DNA of 52,931 nt from DATLFP01 sp035540955. Lineage in GTDB: Bacteria > Actinomycetota > Acidimicrobiia > Acidimicrobiales > CADCSY01. The position numbers were made by a program, and so were the translations under genes. This document shows, piece after piece, positions 7,591-18,587 of the stretch. Numbering within the stretch: position 1 is the first letter of the stretch; the number at the start of each line of letters is the position of its first letter. Below the pieces are notes generated by a model. The model did not search any database. It saw only the letters and a list, made by a program, of their open reading frames with translations, and had not been told where the DNA came from. The stretch is from contig DATLFP010000184.1 of assembly GCA_035540955.1 (NCBI GenBank), forward strand, positions 1 to 52,931, in the 5' to 3' direction.

Positions 7591-8331
7591 GTGTCGATGG
7601 AACGTAAGGCACTCACGGCCCGGTCGGTCCTGGCCAGCACCCTGCTCGGCCTCGACCCTCCGGTGCTGGCGGTGGGCGTGCTGGTCGAGACCGCCGCCCT
7701 GTTCGGCATCAGCGAGGGCTCGGCCCGCACCGCCCTGTCGCGCATGGCCGCGGCCGGCGAGGTCGTGGCCGACGGCGGTCGCTACCGGCTCACCGGCCGG
7801 CTCCTCGACCGCCAGCGCCGTCAGGACGAGGGGCGGCGGCCCGGGCTCCGCCGCTGGAACGGCCGGTGGCGGATGGCGATCGTGACCGGCGGACGGCGCT
7901 CGGCCGCCGACCGCGCCGAGCTGCGCACCGCCCTCACCCGTCTGCGCCTGGCCGAGTGGCGCGAGGGCGTGTGGCTCCGCCCCGACAACCTCGACCTCGA
8001 CCCCGCGGGCGTGGCCGCCGAGCACTGCTCGTGGCTCGTGGCCGACCTCGACGGCGGGCCGCCCGCGCTGTGGGACCTCGACGGCTGGGCGACGGGCGCC
8101 CGCGCCCTGCTCGCCGAGCTGGCCGCCAACCCGCTCGCCGACACGAGCGCGCTGGCGCCCGGCTTCGTCACCTCCGCCGCCGTCCTCCGCCACCTCGCCG
8201 CCGACCCGCTGCTCCCGAAGGCGCTCCTGCCCGACCGCTGGCCCGGCGACGAGCTGCGGTCGACCTACGAGCAATGGGACGCGTCCTACCGTCGCCTGCT
8301 CGCCACCTGGCATCGTTCACGGCATGGATGA
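7591..8331 (+). CDS. PaaX-family transcriptional regulator
   Basis: PaaX proteins are repressors that usually sense an aryl- or acyl-CoA. The 246-residue product has the family order: an N-terminal winged helix (LLGLDPPVLAVGVLVETAALFGISEGSARTAL... about residues 14-60, helix SEGSARTALSRM), a central domain with WRMAIV, and a C-terminal helical domain ending TYEQWDASYRRLL. GTG 7591 or ATG 7597 could be the start. It overlaps the amidohydrolase by 8 nt, so regulator, amidohydrolase and SDR probably form one operon, and it may also control the divergent desaturase. Confidence 0.85.
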   Translation: MSMERKALTARSVLASTLLGLDPPVLAVGVLVETAALFGISEGSARTALSRMAAAGEVVADGGRYRLTGRLLDRQRRQDEGRRPGLRRWNGRWRMAIVTGGRRSAADRAELRTALTRLRLAEWREGVWLRPDNLDLDPAGVAAEHCSWLVADLDGGPPALWDLDGWATGARALLAELAANPLADTSALAPGFVTSAAVLRHLAADPLLPKALLPDRWPGDELRSTYEQWDASYRRLLATWHRSRHG

Positions 8332-9769
8332 CGACGCGATCGGCCTGCCGATCAAGCTCGGTCCCTGCTCCAACGGCGAGTACGTGCCGCCGCCCGCCAC
8401 CGATCTCACGCGGGAGGCGGCGCGCCGCGCTCGCGCCGCCTGCGAGGCCAACGCCCGGCGCACCGGCATGAGCCGGCGCGACTTCCTCCTCTCGGTCGCC
8501 GGTGCCGCCACCACGCTGTCGGTGCTCGCCGCCTGCTCGAGGGAGCGGTCCGCCGGCAAGGACACCGGCGGCACCTTCACCATCCCGGACGAGGCCACCA
8601 CCGACACCACCGCGGCACGCGAGGTGCTCGGCGGCGACGGCTTCGTGATGGACGTGCAGACCCACTTCCTCGAGTACGACGAGGACGGCGGCCCGCCCAG
8701 CTTCTGGGGCGACATCTTCCCGCAGTCGAGCTGCGGCGAGGAGAGCTCGCGCGACTGCTTCGCGCTCGGCTACTTCCTCGATCTCGTGCTCGCGTCGAGC
8801 GACACCTCGCTCGGGGTGATCTCCGCGGTGCCCATCGTCGGCGCCGACGCTCCCCTCTCGTCGCGGCGGATGCGGGAGGCGATCGACACGGCCGACGAGC
8901 TGTGCGGCGACGGCCGGCTGCTGATGCAGGGTCACGTCGCCCCCAACAGCGGCGCGCCCGAGACCTCGATCGAGGGCATGGCCGAGGCGCTCGAGCGGTG
9001 GCCGATCAGGGCGTGGAAGGTGTACACGCACGCGTCGGGCCCCGGCTGGTACCTCGACGGGAGCGACGGCAGCGACCTCGGTCCCCGGTTCCTCCGATCG
9101 GCGGTCGAGCTCGGCGTGCCCATCGTCTCGGTGCACAAGGGCTTCTCCGGCGGCAGCCCGTTCGCATCGCCGGTCGACGTGGGCCCGGCGGCGCGTGACA
9201 ACCCCGACGTGACCTTCGTCGTCTACCACTCGGGCTACGAGGCGGGCGGCGGCGAGGGTCCCTACGACGAGACCACCCGCGACGCCGGCGTGAACCGCCT
9301 CCTCGCCTCGCTGGTCGACGCCGGGATCGGGCCGAACGAGAACGTGTACGCCGAGCTCGGCTCGACGTGGCGCTCGGTCATGGGCGACCCGACGGCGGCG
9401 GCTCACGTGATCGGCAAGCTCCTGGCGCACGTGGGCGAGGACAACGTGCTCTGGGGCACCGACTCCATCTGGTACGGCTCGCCGCAGGATCAGATCCAGG
9501 CGTTCCGGGCCTTCGAGATCACGCCCGAGCTGCAGGAGCGCCACGGCTACCCGGCCCTCACACCCGAGATCAAGGCCAAGGTCCTCGGCCTCAACGCCGC
9601 CCGCATCTACGGCATCGACCCGGCGGCGGTGCCCCGCTGCGAGCTGAGCCCCGAGGAGCGCGAGGAGCTGCGTCTGGCCATCCCCGCGGTGAACGCCACC
9701 TTCGGCCCCCGCACCCGCACCCAGGTGCTCGCCCACCAGCGGGCCCACGGCTTCGAGGTGGCGGTGTGA
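8324..9769 (+). CDS. Tat-type amidohydrolase-2 family protein
   Basis: The 481-residue product belongs to the amidohydrolase-2 (metal-dependent TIM-barrel hydrolase or decarboxylase) group: DVQTHFLEYD near residue 110 as the first metal motif, a central VSVHKG, VVYHSGYE, and GTDSIWYGSP near the C-terminal part. A twin-arginine signal SRRDFLLSVAG starts at about residue 50 and ends in a lipobox (VLAAC), so the mature enzyme may be exported folded and lipid-anchored. It is odd that 48 residues precede the signal (including GPCSNGEYVPPP); ATG 8468 is an alternative start. The SDR starts in the stop codon. Confidence 0.8.
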   Translation: MDDDAIGLPIKLGPCSNGEYVPPPATDLTREAARRARAACEANARRTGMSRRDFLLSVAGAATTLSVLAACSRERSAGKDTGGTFTIPDEATTDTTAAREVLGGDGFVMDVQTHFLEYDEDGGPPSFWGDIFPQSSCGEESSRDCFALGYFLDLVLASSDTSLGVISAVPIVGADAPLSSRRMREAIDTADELCGDGRLLMQGHVAPNSGAPETSIEGMAEALERWPIRAWKVYTHASGPGWYLDGSDGSDLGPRFLRSAVELGVPIVSVHKGFSGGSPFASPVDVGPAARDNPDVTFVVYHSGYEAGGGEGPYDETTRDAGVNRLLASLVDAGIGPNENVYAELGSTWRSVMGDPTAAAHVIGKLLAHVGEDNVLWGTDSIWYGSPQDQIQAFRAFEITPELQERHGYPALTPEIKAKVLGLNAARIYGIDPAAVPRCELSPEEREELRLAIPAVNATFGPRTRTQVLAHQRAHGFEVAV

Positions 9770-10554
9770 GGCTCGACGGCCGCGTCGCGGTGATCACGGG
9801 CGGGGCCTCGGGCATCGGGCGGGAGACGGCGCGGCGGTTCGTGAGCGAGGGCGCCCGCGTCGTGCTCGGCGACCTCAACGAGTCGCTCCTCACCGAGGCG
9901 GCCGCCGAGCTCGGCGATGCGTGCGTGACCGAGGGCGGCGACGTCACCGTCGAGGCCGACGTCGCCCGGCTCGTCGCACGCGCCGTCGACGCCTTCGGGC
10001 AGGTCGACGTCGGCGTGAACTGCGCCGGCCTCGGGGCGTTCGGGGCGGTCACCGACCTTCCGGTCGAGCAGTGGGACCTCGTGCTCGACGTCTGCTTGAA
10101 GGGGGTGTTCCTCGCCACCAAGCACGAGGCGGCGGCCATGAAGGCGGCGGGCCGGCCCGGGGTGATCATCAACATCGCGTCCATCAACGCCCGCCAGCCG
10201 GCGCAGGGCATGTCGGCGTACTGCACGGCCAAGGCCGGCGTCGAGATGTTCACGCGGGTGGCAGCCCTCGAGCTCGGCCCCGCGCACATCCGGGTCGTGG
10301 GGATCGGTCCTGGCCTCATCGACACGCCCCTCACGCAGTACACGCGCGACCTGCCCGCCTTCCGCGACGGCTACCTGCAGAACATCCCCATGGGTCGCGT
10401 GGGCGCCACCGCCGACGTCGCCGCGGCGGCCGCGTTCCTCGCCTCCGACGACGCCGCGTGGATCTCGGGCGACACGTTGTTCGTCGACGGCGCCTCGCTC
10501 ACCCGGGGCTACCCGATGATGCTCGACATCCTCGGCGACCTCGCCGGCGGGTAG
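9766..10554 (+). CDS. Short-chain dehydrogenase/reductase
   Basis: A 262-residue classical SDR. It shows the cofactor motif TGGASGIG near residue 12, NCAG near 86, the catalytic Ser in ASINARQ and the YCTAK catalytic pair near 150. The reaction is NAD(P)-dependent interconversion of an alcohol and a ketone; the C-terminal helix pattern does not identify the substrate. GTG 9766 overlaps the amidohydrolase stop as GTGA, so the two are translationally coupled and probably act on the same pathway intermediates. Confidence 0.9.
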   Translation: MRLDGRVAVITGGASGIGRETARRFVSEGARVVLGDLNESLLTEAAAELGDACVTEGGDVTVEADVARLVARAVDAFGQVDVGVNCAGLGAFGAVTDLPVEQWDLVLDVCLKGVFLATKHEAAAMKAAGRPGVIINIASINARQPAQGMSAYCTAKAGVEMFTRVAALELGPAHIRVVGIGPGLIDTPLTQYTRDLPAFRDGYLQNIPMGRVGATADVAAAAAFLASDDAAWISGDTLFVDGASLTRGYPMMLDILGDLAGG

Positions 10555-10596
10555 CGAGGACCGTCCCCGGCATCGCGGCAAGGGATACTGCTGGGC

Positions 10597-11484
10597 GTGG
10601 GAGACGCTGAGCCCGACCCGATCGAGCGCTTCCTCGCGCTCCTCGACCTCGAGCCGCTGGGCGACGACCGGTTCACCGCCATCACCCCGGCGGAGGGGCC
10701 GCCGCGCCTGTTCGGCGGGCAGGTGGCGGCCCAGAGCCTGCGGGCGGCCACGCTCACCGTGCCCGACGACCGGCTCCCGCACTCGCTCCACGCGTACTTC
10801 ATCCGGCCCGGGCGGCCCGGCATCCCGCTCGAGCTGACGGTGGAGCGGGCCCGCGACGGCCGGTCGTTCACCACCCGCCGGGTGAGCGCCGCCCAGGAGG
10901 GCGAGCCGATCTTCGTGCTCGACGCATCGTTCCAGATCGACGAGGACGGCGAGGACTGGCAGCCCGAGGGCAGCCTCGACGTGCCCGGTCCCGACGAGAT
11001 CGAGGTCGTCGAGTCGCCGATGGGGCGGTTCTCGTCGATGAGCCCGTTCGACATCCGGCCGGCGGGCGGGCGCAACCCGATGGGCTTCCCGATCCACCCG
11101 TTCTGGGTGCGGCTGAAGGGGCGGTTGCCCGACGACCCGCTGCTGCACGCGTGCGCCATCACGTTCGTCTCCGACATGGGCGTGGTCGGCTCCGCCCCCC
11201 GCCCCGGCACCGACCGGACGCGGGGGTTCATGGGCGCCAGCCTCGACCACGCCGTGTGGCTGCACGTCCCGGCGCGGGCGGACGAGTGGCTGCTGTTCGA
11301 CGTGCACCCGATGCGCAACGCCGGGGCTCGGGGCCTGGCCCACGGCACGATGCGCGATCAGCGGGGCGTGCTCGTCGCCTCCATCGCCCAGGAGGCGCTG
11401 CTGCGCCCGACGATGACGGTGCCCCCCGAGATGCAAGCGGCCATGCGCGAGGCGATGGAGCACGCCACCGACCAGCGCCCCTGA
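10597..11484 (+). CDS. tesB: Acyl-CoA thioesterase II (TesB-like)
   Basis: TesB-type enzymes hydrolyse acyl-CoA to free acid and CoA through a double hot-dog fold. The 295-residue product has LFGGQVAAQSLRAA near residue 35, HSLHAYFIRPG near 65, RDGRSFTTRRV, and a second hot-dog with ASLDHAVWLH. Length matches the family. It starts at GTG 10597, 42 nt after the SDR stop, and ends 3 nt from the convergent Old Yellow Enzyme gene. The neighbourhood suggests a role in clearing acyl-CoA intermediates. Confidence 0.9.
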   Translation: MGDAEPDPIERFLALLDLEPLGDDRFTAITPAEGPPRLFGGQVAAQSLRAATLTVPDDRLPHSLHAYFIRPGRPGIPLELTVERARDGRSFTTRRVSAAQEGEPIFVLDASFQIDEDGEDWQPEGSLDVPGPDEIEVVESPMGRFSSMSPFDIRPAGGRNPMGFPIHPFWVRLKGRLPDDPLLHACAITFVSDMGVVGSAPRPGTDRTRGFMGASLDHAVWLHVPARADEWLLFDVHPMRNAGARGLAHGTMRDQRGVLVASIAQEALLRPTMTVPPEMQAAMREAMEHATDQRP

Positions 11485-11487
11485 CCG

Positions 11488-12759
11488 TCAGTCGCGAGTG
11501 CGGGCGCGGAGCTTGACGACCTCGGGGTTGTAGCAGGTGCCCTTCATGCCGAGCATCTGGGCGGGGACGCAGTGGTTGCTGTTCCGGCACCACCCCGTCG
11601 AGGCGGGATCGCCGCCGAGGATGCGCGCCGGCAGGTCGGGCTCGGCGTAGAACGGGCGGCCGATGCCGACCATGTCGGCCGCACCGGCGTCGAGGATGGC
11701 ATCGACTTCGCCGGCGGTGCGGATGCCCCCGACCGCGAACACCGGGATCGACACGCGGGCCCTCGCAGCGGTGAAGAGGTCGCGGTTCCAGACCGGACGG
11801 AACGGCGCCCGCTTGCCGCCGAGCCACGCGCCGGCCCGGATGGTCAGGCGCCGGGACGCTCGCGGTGAGGCCTTCTTGAACCGCTCCGTCATGCCCTTGT
11901 GGGTCCACAGCGACGACGGCACGCCGCCGCGGCTGAGCGTGGTGTCGGGGAACACCGACACCTCGACGGGCGTGACCGCGTCGTAGCCGAACTCCTCGAC
12001 CATCTCGCACAGCCGCAGCGCCTCGTCCACGCCGGTGCGGGGCATGAACGGCAGCGACACCTCGGCCGGCACCTTCACCGTGCACGGGAAGTCGGCCCCC
12101 GCTCGCGTCGCCACCGCCTCGCGGATCAGCCGGAGGACGCGGGCCCGGTTCTCGAGCGATCCGCCGAACTCGTCGGTCCGCCGGTTGTAGAACGGCGACA
12201 GCAGCTGATCGAGCAGCTTGGCGTTGGCCGAACCGAGCTGGATGCCGTCGTAGCCCGCCTCCCGGCACCAGGCCGCCACCTCACCGGTGCGGGTGGCGAG
12301 GTCGCGGATCTCCTGGGTCGACAGCACGTGAACGGGCACGCCGCGGAAGGTGGCCCGCAGCGGGAGCGGCACCTTCGACGCCGCCAGCAGCGGGCCGCGG
12401 CGCTGCGACGCGTACGGCTCGTGCCACGCCTCCATCGCGTAGAGCCCACCATGGCCCACCTGCACGAAGATCGACGCGCCGGTGGCGTGCACCTCGTCGA
12501 CCATCGGCCGCATGCGGAGGACCTTCTCGCGGGTGTCGAAGAGCGTCATGCCCGGCGACGTCCGGCCCTCGGGGAGGATGCACGAGCTGCCCTGGATGAT
12601 CAGGCCGACGCCGGCGCGTGCGTTGGCGCCGAACTGCTTGGCGTACGCCTCAGCGGCGTCGGGCCCGTCGCCCGCCCCCTCCAGCACCGGCGCCCGGTAG
12701 AGCCGGTTCCGGATCGTCGTGCCACCGATCCGCAGTGGCGTGTCGAGCATGCGCGTCAC
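11488..12759 (-). CDS. NADH:flavin oxidoreductase, Old Yellow Enzyme family
   Basis: The 423-residue product looks like an FMN-dependent ene-reductase: LRIGGTTIRNRLYRAP at the start, a barrel with FVQVGHGG, a substrate/flavin-type segment GIQLGSANAKLLDQ, and NRRTDEFGGSLENRARV, a strong family signature. It ends with NSNHCVPAQMLGMKGTCYN, a cysteine pair that could be structural. Such enzymes reduce activated C=C bonds; some open steroid or acyl-CoA rings. GTG 12759 or ATG 12750 is the start. It lies 32 nt after the nitronate monooxygenase gene on the same strand. Confidence 0.88.
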   Translation of the reverse strand: MTRMLDTPLRIGGTTIRNRLYRAPVLEGAGDGPDAAEAYAKQFGANARAGVGLIIQGSSCILPEGRTSPGMTLFDTREKVLRMRPMVDEVHATGASIFVQVGHGGLYAMEAWHEPYASQRRGPLLAASKVPLPLRATFRGVPVHVLSTQEIRDLATRTGEVAAWCREAGYDGIQLGSANAKLLDQLLSPFYNRRTDEFGGSLENRARVLRLIREAVATRAGADFPCTVKVPAEVSLPFMPRTGVDEALRLCEMVEEFGYDAVTPVEVSVFPDTTLSRGGVPSSLWTHKGMTERFKKASPRASRRLTIRAGAWLGGKRAPFRPVWNRDLFTAARARVSIPVFAVGGIRTAGEVDAILDAGAADMVGIGRPFYAEPDLPARILGGDPASTGWCRNSNHCVPAQMLGMKGTCYNPEVVKLRARTRD

Positions 12760-12791
12760 CCGCCCTGCTTACGACGGCGGGCGGCGCTCGC

Positions 12792-13778
12792 TCAAGCCGA
12801 GCGCTGACCGAGGTAGTCGCCGCTGAGTGAGCCGATCACCTCGAAGAACTCCTCGACGGTGTCGCGGATGATGTCGGCCACCGGCCGCACCTCGTCGATG
12901 CGGCCCATCACCTGACCGCCGAGCGCGAGCGACGCCTCCATGTCGCCCCCGAAGTAGAGGTCCTTCGCGGTGCCGAACTCGGCCATGTTCACGACCTCCT
13001 CGCGCTCGAGCCGTGAGCTGCGCTCGGTGCGCAGCGCCCGGAGGCCGGGCTTGGCGAAGCGGTTGAGGAACACGGTGTCGGTCTCGGCGGCGGCGACGAT
13101 GGCGTCCTTCCAGTTCTGGTGCACCGGCGACTCGGCGGCGGACACCATGCGGGTGCCCATCTGGACGCCCTCGGCACCGAGGGCGAACGCCGCGGCCATC
13201 GTCCGGCCGTCGAGCATCCCGCCGGCGGCGATGATCGGCACGTCCACCTTCGAGCGCACGAGGGGCAGCAGCACCATCGAGGCCACATCCTGCGGGTTCT
13301 TGAACCCGCCGCCCTCGCCGCCCTCGACGATGAGCCCGTCGACGCCGGCGTCGACTGCCTTCAGCGCGCCCTTCAGGGTGGGGACCACGTGGAAGACGGT
13401 GAGCCCGGCGGCCTTGAGCTGGCCGGTGTACTTGGTGGGGTCGCCGGCCGAGGTCGTGACGAAGGTGACGCCCTGGTCGATGACGAAGTCGGCGATGGCG
13501 GGGTCGCGCACGAACGCCTGGGCGATGTTCACGCCGAAGGGCTTGTCGGTGAGATCCCGCATCTTGCGGATCTCGTCCTTCACCGCGTCGAGCTCGCCCG
13601 AGGAGGTCTCGATGATCCCGAGGCCACCGGCGTTGGACACCGCGGAGGCCAGCTGGCTGCGGGCGATCCATCCCATCGGCGCCTGGACGATGGGGTGCTC
13701 GACGCCGAGGAGGTCGGTGACGCGGTTGCGGATGGTCGGGGGCATGCCCGGCATCGTGTCACCCACGGGTGTCCTCAT
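12792..13778 (-). CDS. Nitronate monooxygenase (2-nitropropane dioxygenase-like)
   Basis: FMN enzymes of this family oxidise nitronates to carbonyl compounds and nitrite; some act instead as enoyl reductases. The product of up to 328 residues has GVEHPIVQAPMGWIA near the start, a TIM-barrel with VVPTLKGALKA, the glycine-rich phosphate motif GLIVEGGEGGG, AAGGMLDGRTMAAA and GAEGVQMGTRMVSAAES. The start is uncertain: methionines at residues 1, 9 and 12 all precede the first barrel strand. It diverges from a crotonase gene and probably leads a two-gene operon with the Old Yellow Enzyme homologue. Confidence 0.88.
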   Translation of the reverse strand: MRTPVGDTMPGMPPTIRNRVTDLLGVEHPIVQAPMGWIARSQLASAVSNAGGLGIIETSSGELDAVKDEIRKMRDLTDKPFGVNIAQAFVRDPAIADFVIDQGVTFVTTSAGDPTKYTGQLKAAGLTVFHVVPTLKGALKAVDAGVDGLIVEGGEGGGFKNPQDVASMVLLPLVRSKVDVPIIAAGGMLDGRTMAAAFALGAEGVQMGTRMVSAAESPVHQNWKDAIVAAAETDTVFLNRFAKPGLRALRTERSSRLEREEVVNMAEFGTAKDLYFGGDMEASLALGGQVMGRIDEVRPVADIIRDTVEEFFEVIGSLSGDYLGQRSA

Positions 13779-13804
13779 GACGAGCTTCGGTGCAAGGATG
13801 CGGC

Positions 13805-14632
13805 ATGGCCGAGGAGCGCGTCACCATCACGATCGAGGACCACGTCGCCGACGTCCGGTTCAACCGTCCCGAGAAGATCAACGCCCTCGACGGCGCCCAG
13901 TTCGCGGCCATCGTCGACGCCGGTGAGCGCCTGAAGGACGAGCCCGGCGTGCGGGCCGTCGTGCTGTCGGGCAACGGGCGGGGCTTCTGCGCCGGGCTCG
14001 ACTTCGGCAGCTTCCAGGCCATGGCCGGCGGTGGCGGCGGGGGTGGCGACACGCCCCGGGAGGAGCGCCCGCAGCGGGGCATCGGCGACCTCGAGGGCCG
14101 CATCACCCACCTCGGCCAGCAGGCGGCGTACGTGTGGCAGGAGCTGCCCGTCCCGGTGATCGCCGCGGTGCACGGCGTCGCCCTCGGCGGTGGCTGCCAG
14201 ATCGCCCTCGGCGCCGACCTCCGCATCGTCGCCCCCGACGCCCAGCTGTCGATCCTCGAGATCCGCTGGGGGCTGGTGCCCGACATGACCGGCACCGCCA
14301 TGCTCCCCCTGCTCGTGGGGCTCGACGTGGCGAAGGAGCTGACCTTCACCGGCCGGATGGTGAGCGGCGAGGAGGCGGCCCGCATCGGTCTCGCCACCCG
14401 GGTGAGCCCCAACCCCCTCGAGGACGCGCTGGCCCTCGCCCGGGAGATCGCCGGCAAGAGCCCGACCGCGGTGCGGGGGGCCAAGAAGCTGCTGAACGCC
14501 ACCCCCTACCGCGGCGTGGCCGAGCAGTTCGCCGACGAGCGGGAGACGATCGGCTCGCTCATCGGCAGCCCCAACCAGGTCGAGGCGGTCATGTCGTACT
14601 TCGAGAAGCGCGACCCGAAGTTCGAGGACTAG
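13805..14632 (+). CDS. Enoyl-CoA hydratase/isomerase family protein (crotonase)
   Basis: A second crotonase, 275 residues. It shows VRFNRPEKINALD at the N-terminus, GRGFCAGLDFGSF as the first oxyanion segment and HGVALGGGCQIALGAD as the second, followed by the Glu-containing ILEIRWGLVPDMTG. A glycine-rich loop (GGGGGGG) sits near residue 80. The ATG at 13805 was chosen over GTG 13790 because AAGGA lies at 13794-13798. Its last 4 bases overlap the convergent permease gene. With a thioesterase and reductases close by, a role in an acyl-CoA degradation route is likely. Confidence 0.9.
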   Translation: MAEERVTITIEDHVADVRFNRPEKINALDGAQFAAIVDAGERLKDEPGVRAVVLSGNGRGFCAGLDFGSFQAMAGGGGGGGDTPREERPQRGIGDLEGRITHLGQQAAYVWQELPVPVIAAVHGVALGGGCQIALGADLRIVAPDAQLSILEIRWGLVPDMTGTAMLPLLVGLDVAKELTFTGRMVSGEEAARIGLATRVSPNPLEDALALAREIAGKSPTAVRGAKKLLNATPYRGVAEQFADERETIGSLIGSPNQVEAVMSYFEKRDPKFED

Positions 14633-15696
14633 GCGGGCGCCGCCTCCGGTTCGGCGTCGGGCTCGGGCCCGTTGCGGGCCTCGGCGATGGCGTTCATCAC
14701 CACGGCAGTGACCGGCACGGCGAGGAAGCTGCCCCCGATGCCGAAGAGGATGCCGCCGGTGGTGATGGCGATCAGGATCACGACCGGGTGGATCTCCAGC
14801 GCCTTGCCGAAGATCCACGGCGCCAGGATGTCGTTGTCGAACTGCTGGACGAGGAAGGCGACCACGAGGACGATGAGCGCCTCGATCGTGCCGGCCGTGG
14901 CCAGCGCCACCGCCACCGCCAGCGCCCCCGCCACGATGGCCCCCACGAAGGGCACGAAGGCGGCGATGAACGTGATGGTCGCCATCGGCACCGCCAGCTC
15001 GGCGCCCACCAACCAGAGCGTGGTGCCGATGATGACGCCCTCGAGGAGACCGAGGATGGCCGAACCCCGCAGGTAGCCGCCCAGCGTGCGCCACGACCGC
15101 TCGGCCATCCTCGAGATGACATCACGTCGCTCCTCCGCCACCGATCCCTGGACCCAGGTCACGAACCGCGAGCCGTCCTTCAGCATGAAGAACGTGATGA
15201 TCAGGCCGAGGATCAGGCTGAGGGCGACCTCGGCGGCGATCACCGCGCCGTTGATGATCGTGCCGCTCGAATCCCGGACCGCATTGCTCAGGCGGTCGCC
15301 GAGGTTGCTGCGGAAGTCCTCGATGTCCTCCCTCGTCACGTTGAACGGGCTGTCCTCGACCAGCCAGTCCTCCACGCTGTCGATGGCCCGGTTGACCGTG
15401 GGGCCGATGTTGTCGACCTCGTTCACCACGGCGATGCCGACGAGGCCCAGCACGGCGACGAGCAGGGCGATGAAGCCGAGGAGGGTGGCGGCTGCCGCCA
15501 GCGCGTTGGGCAGGCGCCCGCGCAGGCGCTCGGCGATCGGCGTGAGGACGCGGGTGAGGAAGGTGGCGATCACGAGGGACATGAGCACCACCCACAGCCG
15601 GCCGATCACCCAGATGGCGCCGAGGGCGACGACGGCGAGGACGATCAGCCGCCACGCGTAGGCGGCGAGCAGATCGACGGTCGGGTGGACCCGCAC
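14629..15696 (-). CDS. AI-2E family transporter-like permease
   Basis: The 355-residue product has about eight membrane segments in the AI-2E/PerM pattern: two pairs near residues 15-90, a long extracytoplasmic or cytoplasmic loop with acidic residues (105-150), and a C-terminal bundle including FIAAFVPFVGAIVAG and GGSFLAVPVTAVV. Members export small molecules or ions (the E. coli TqsA exports autoinducer 2; others are sodium/proton antiporters), so the cargo is unknown here. It ends in an acidic tail EPDAEPEA. Confidence 0.85.
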   Translation of the reverse strand: MRVHPTVDLLAAYAWRLIVLAVVALGAIWVIGRLWVVLMSLVIATFLTRVLTPIAERLRGRLPNALAAAATLLGFIALLVAVLGLVGIAVVNEVDNIGPTVNRAIDSVEDWLVEDSPFNVTREDIEDFRSNLGDRLSNAVRDSSGTIINGAVIAAEVALSLILGLIITFFMLKDGSRFVTWVQGSVAEERRDVISRMAERSWRTLGGYLRGSAILGLLEGVIIGTTLWLVGAELAVPMATITFIAAFVPFVGAIVAGALAVAVALATAGTIEALIVLVVAFLVQQFDNDILAPWIFGKALEIHPVVILIAITTGGILFGIGGSFLAVPVTAVVMNAIAEARNGPEPDAEPEAAPA

Positions 15697-15724
15697 GGGC
15701 CCGTGTGTACCCGATCGGCGGGGC

Positions 15725-16903
15725 TCAGGCCGCGATGAGGCCGACCGGCACCGCGAAGAGCACGGCGACGAAGGCGCCCAGGCGGACCCGCGAGGTGAGG
15801 ATGGCGCGGGTGGCGCCGAGGATCGTGCGCCGGAGCACGGGATAGAAGACGGCGAGGAGCACGAGGGTCCAGACCGTCACGCTGACGGTCACGGCGAGGA
15901 CGACCCGCACCGCGTCCTGGTTCCCGAGGAGCACGGCGGCCACGTAGGTGTCGGCCAGGGTCGTGATGTTCGCGCCCGCGATGTACGGCAGCGTGTTGGC
16001 CCGGCGGAGGTGGCCGCGGGCGACGAGGGGCACGAGCAACGTGAGCGACACCGCCACCGAGAGGGTGAGCAGCGTGACGCCGCCGCCGAGGAGGAACATC
16101 GGCCACTTGCGCGTGTACCAGGCGCCGGTGCCGTGCTCGAGCTGCTCGGAGCCGAGGCTCGGCATGACCTTGTCGATGAGGTGGAACCCGGCCAGCAGCA
16201 CCAGCAGCCCGACGGGGAACAGCACCCAGGCCGGAAGGACGTCGCGGACCAGATCGGGCGCCCACCCGAAGAGCGTGTCGGTGGCCGAGGTGAGCGACGG
16301 CGAGGTGCCGACGTCGAAGGCGTCGAAGGTGCCGCGCCGGAGGAGGACGTAGCCGACGAGCGCGCCCGGCACGTAGGTGACCGCCGTCATCAGCAGCGAC
16401 AGGACGCCGATGGAGACCGGCGCCCGCCGGTTGCTGCCCGGCCGGCGCAGGGCGTAGAGGAGGCCGACGACCACCACGACGAAGGCGGCGCCGAGCCGGG
16501 ACCCGGTGAGCATGGTGAAGGACTGGTCTCGGGTGATGGCGCCGCCGTCGAGCAGCGTGAGCGACGACGCCGCCACCGGGGAGCCGGAGAGCACGACGCC
16601 GGCGCCGAGCCAGCCGAGACCGAGCGTGCTGAGCGGGTTGTCGGTGAGGAAGGAGCCCTCGAGGGCGGGGATGAGGACCTCGGCGCCCGAGCGCATGAGC
16701 CCCAGGGCGGTGACGAACAGGCCGACGCCGGCGGCCAGGTAGCCGGCCCGCAGCGACCGCGGGACCGGCCGGAGGTCGGGGAGGTCGATGTCCTCGGACG
16801 GGAGCTCGATGCCCTCGATGTGGGCCCGGCGGGCGTGCTCGTGGTCGTCGGTCGAGGGGGTCACCGCCGCATCGGCCCGTTCCTCCTCAAATCCGATGGA
16901 CAT
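15725..16903 (-). CDS. Sodium/phosphate symporter-like membrane protein
   Basis: The 392-residue product has an acidic cytoplasmic N-terminus (about 45 residues) and about nine membrane segments. Two related motifs, GSPVAASSLTLL (about residue 105) and GANITTLADTYVAAVLLG (about 315), resemble the inverted-repeat QSSSAT and GANIGTT elements of Na/Pi symporters of the NptA/YjbB type, although neither is canonical. Phosphate or another anion is a plausible substrate. The gene stands alone between an AI-2E permease and release factor 3 on the same strand. Confidence 0.6.
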   Translation of the reverse strand: MSIGFEEERADAAVTPSTDDHEHARRAHIEGIELPSEDIDLPDLRPVPRSLRAGYLAAGVGLFVTALGLMRSGAEVLIPALEGSFLTDNPLSTLGLGWLGAGVVLSGSPVAASSLTLLDGGAITRDQSFTMLTGSRLGAAFVVVVVGLLYALRRPGSNRRAPVSIGVLSLLMTAVTYVPGALVGYVLLRRGTFDAFDVGTSPSLTSATDTLFGWAPDLVRDVLPAWVLFPVGLLVLLAGFHLIDKVMPSLGSEQLEHGTGAWYTRKWPMFLLGGGVTLLTLSVAVSLTLLVPLVARGHLRRANTLPYIAGANITTLADTYVAAVLLGNQDAVRVVLAVTVSVTVWTLVLLAVFYPVLRRTILGATRAILTSRVRLGAFVAVLFAVPVGLIAA

Positions 16904-16954
16904 AGTCGGGATTTCTACGCCCGCGCGCCCCTGACGCGCAAGCCCCCCGGTCGC

Positions 16955-18550
<1,596 letters not shown>

Positions 18551-18587
18551 GACGGGTTCCGAGGGTACGGGTGGCTGCCTCGTATCC

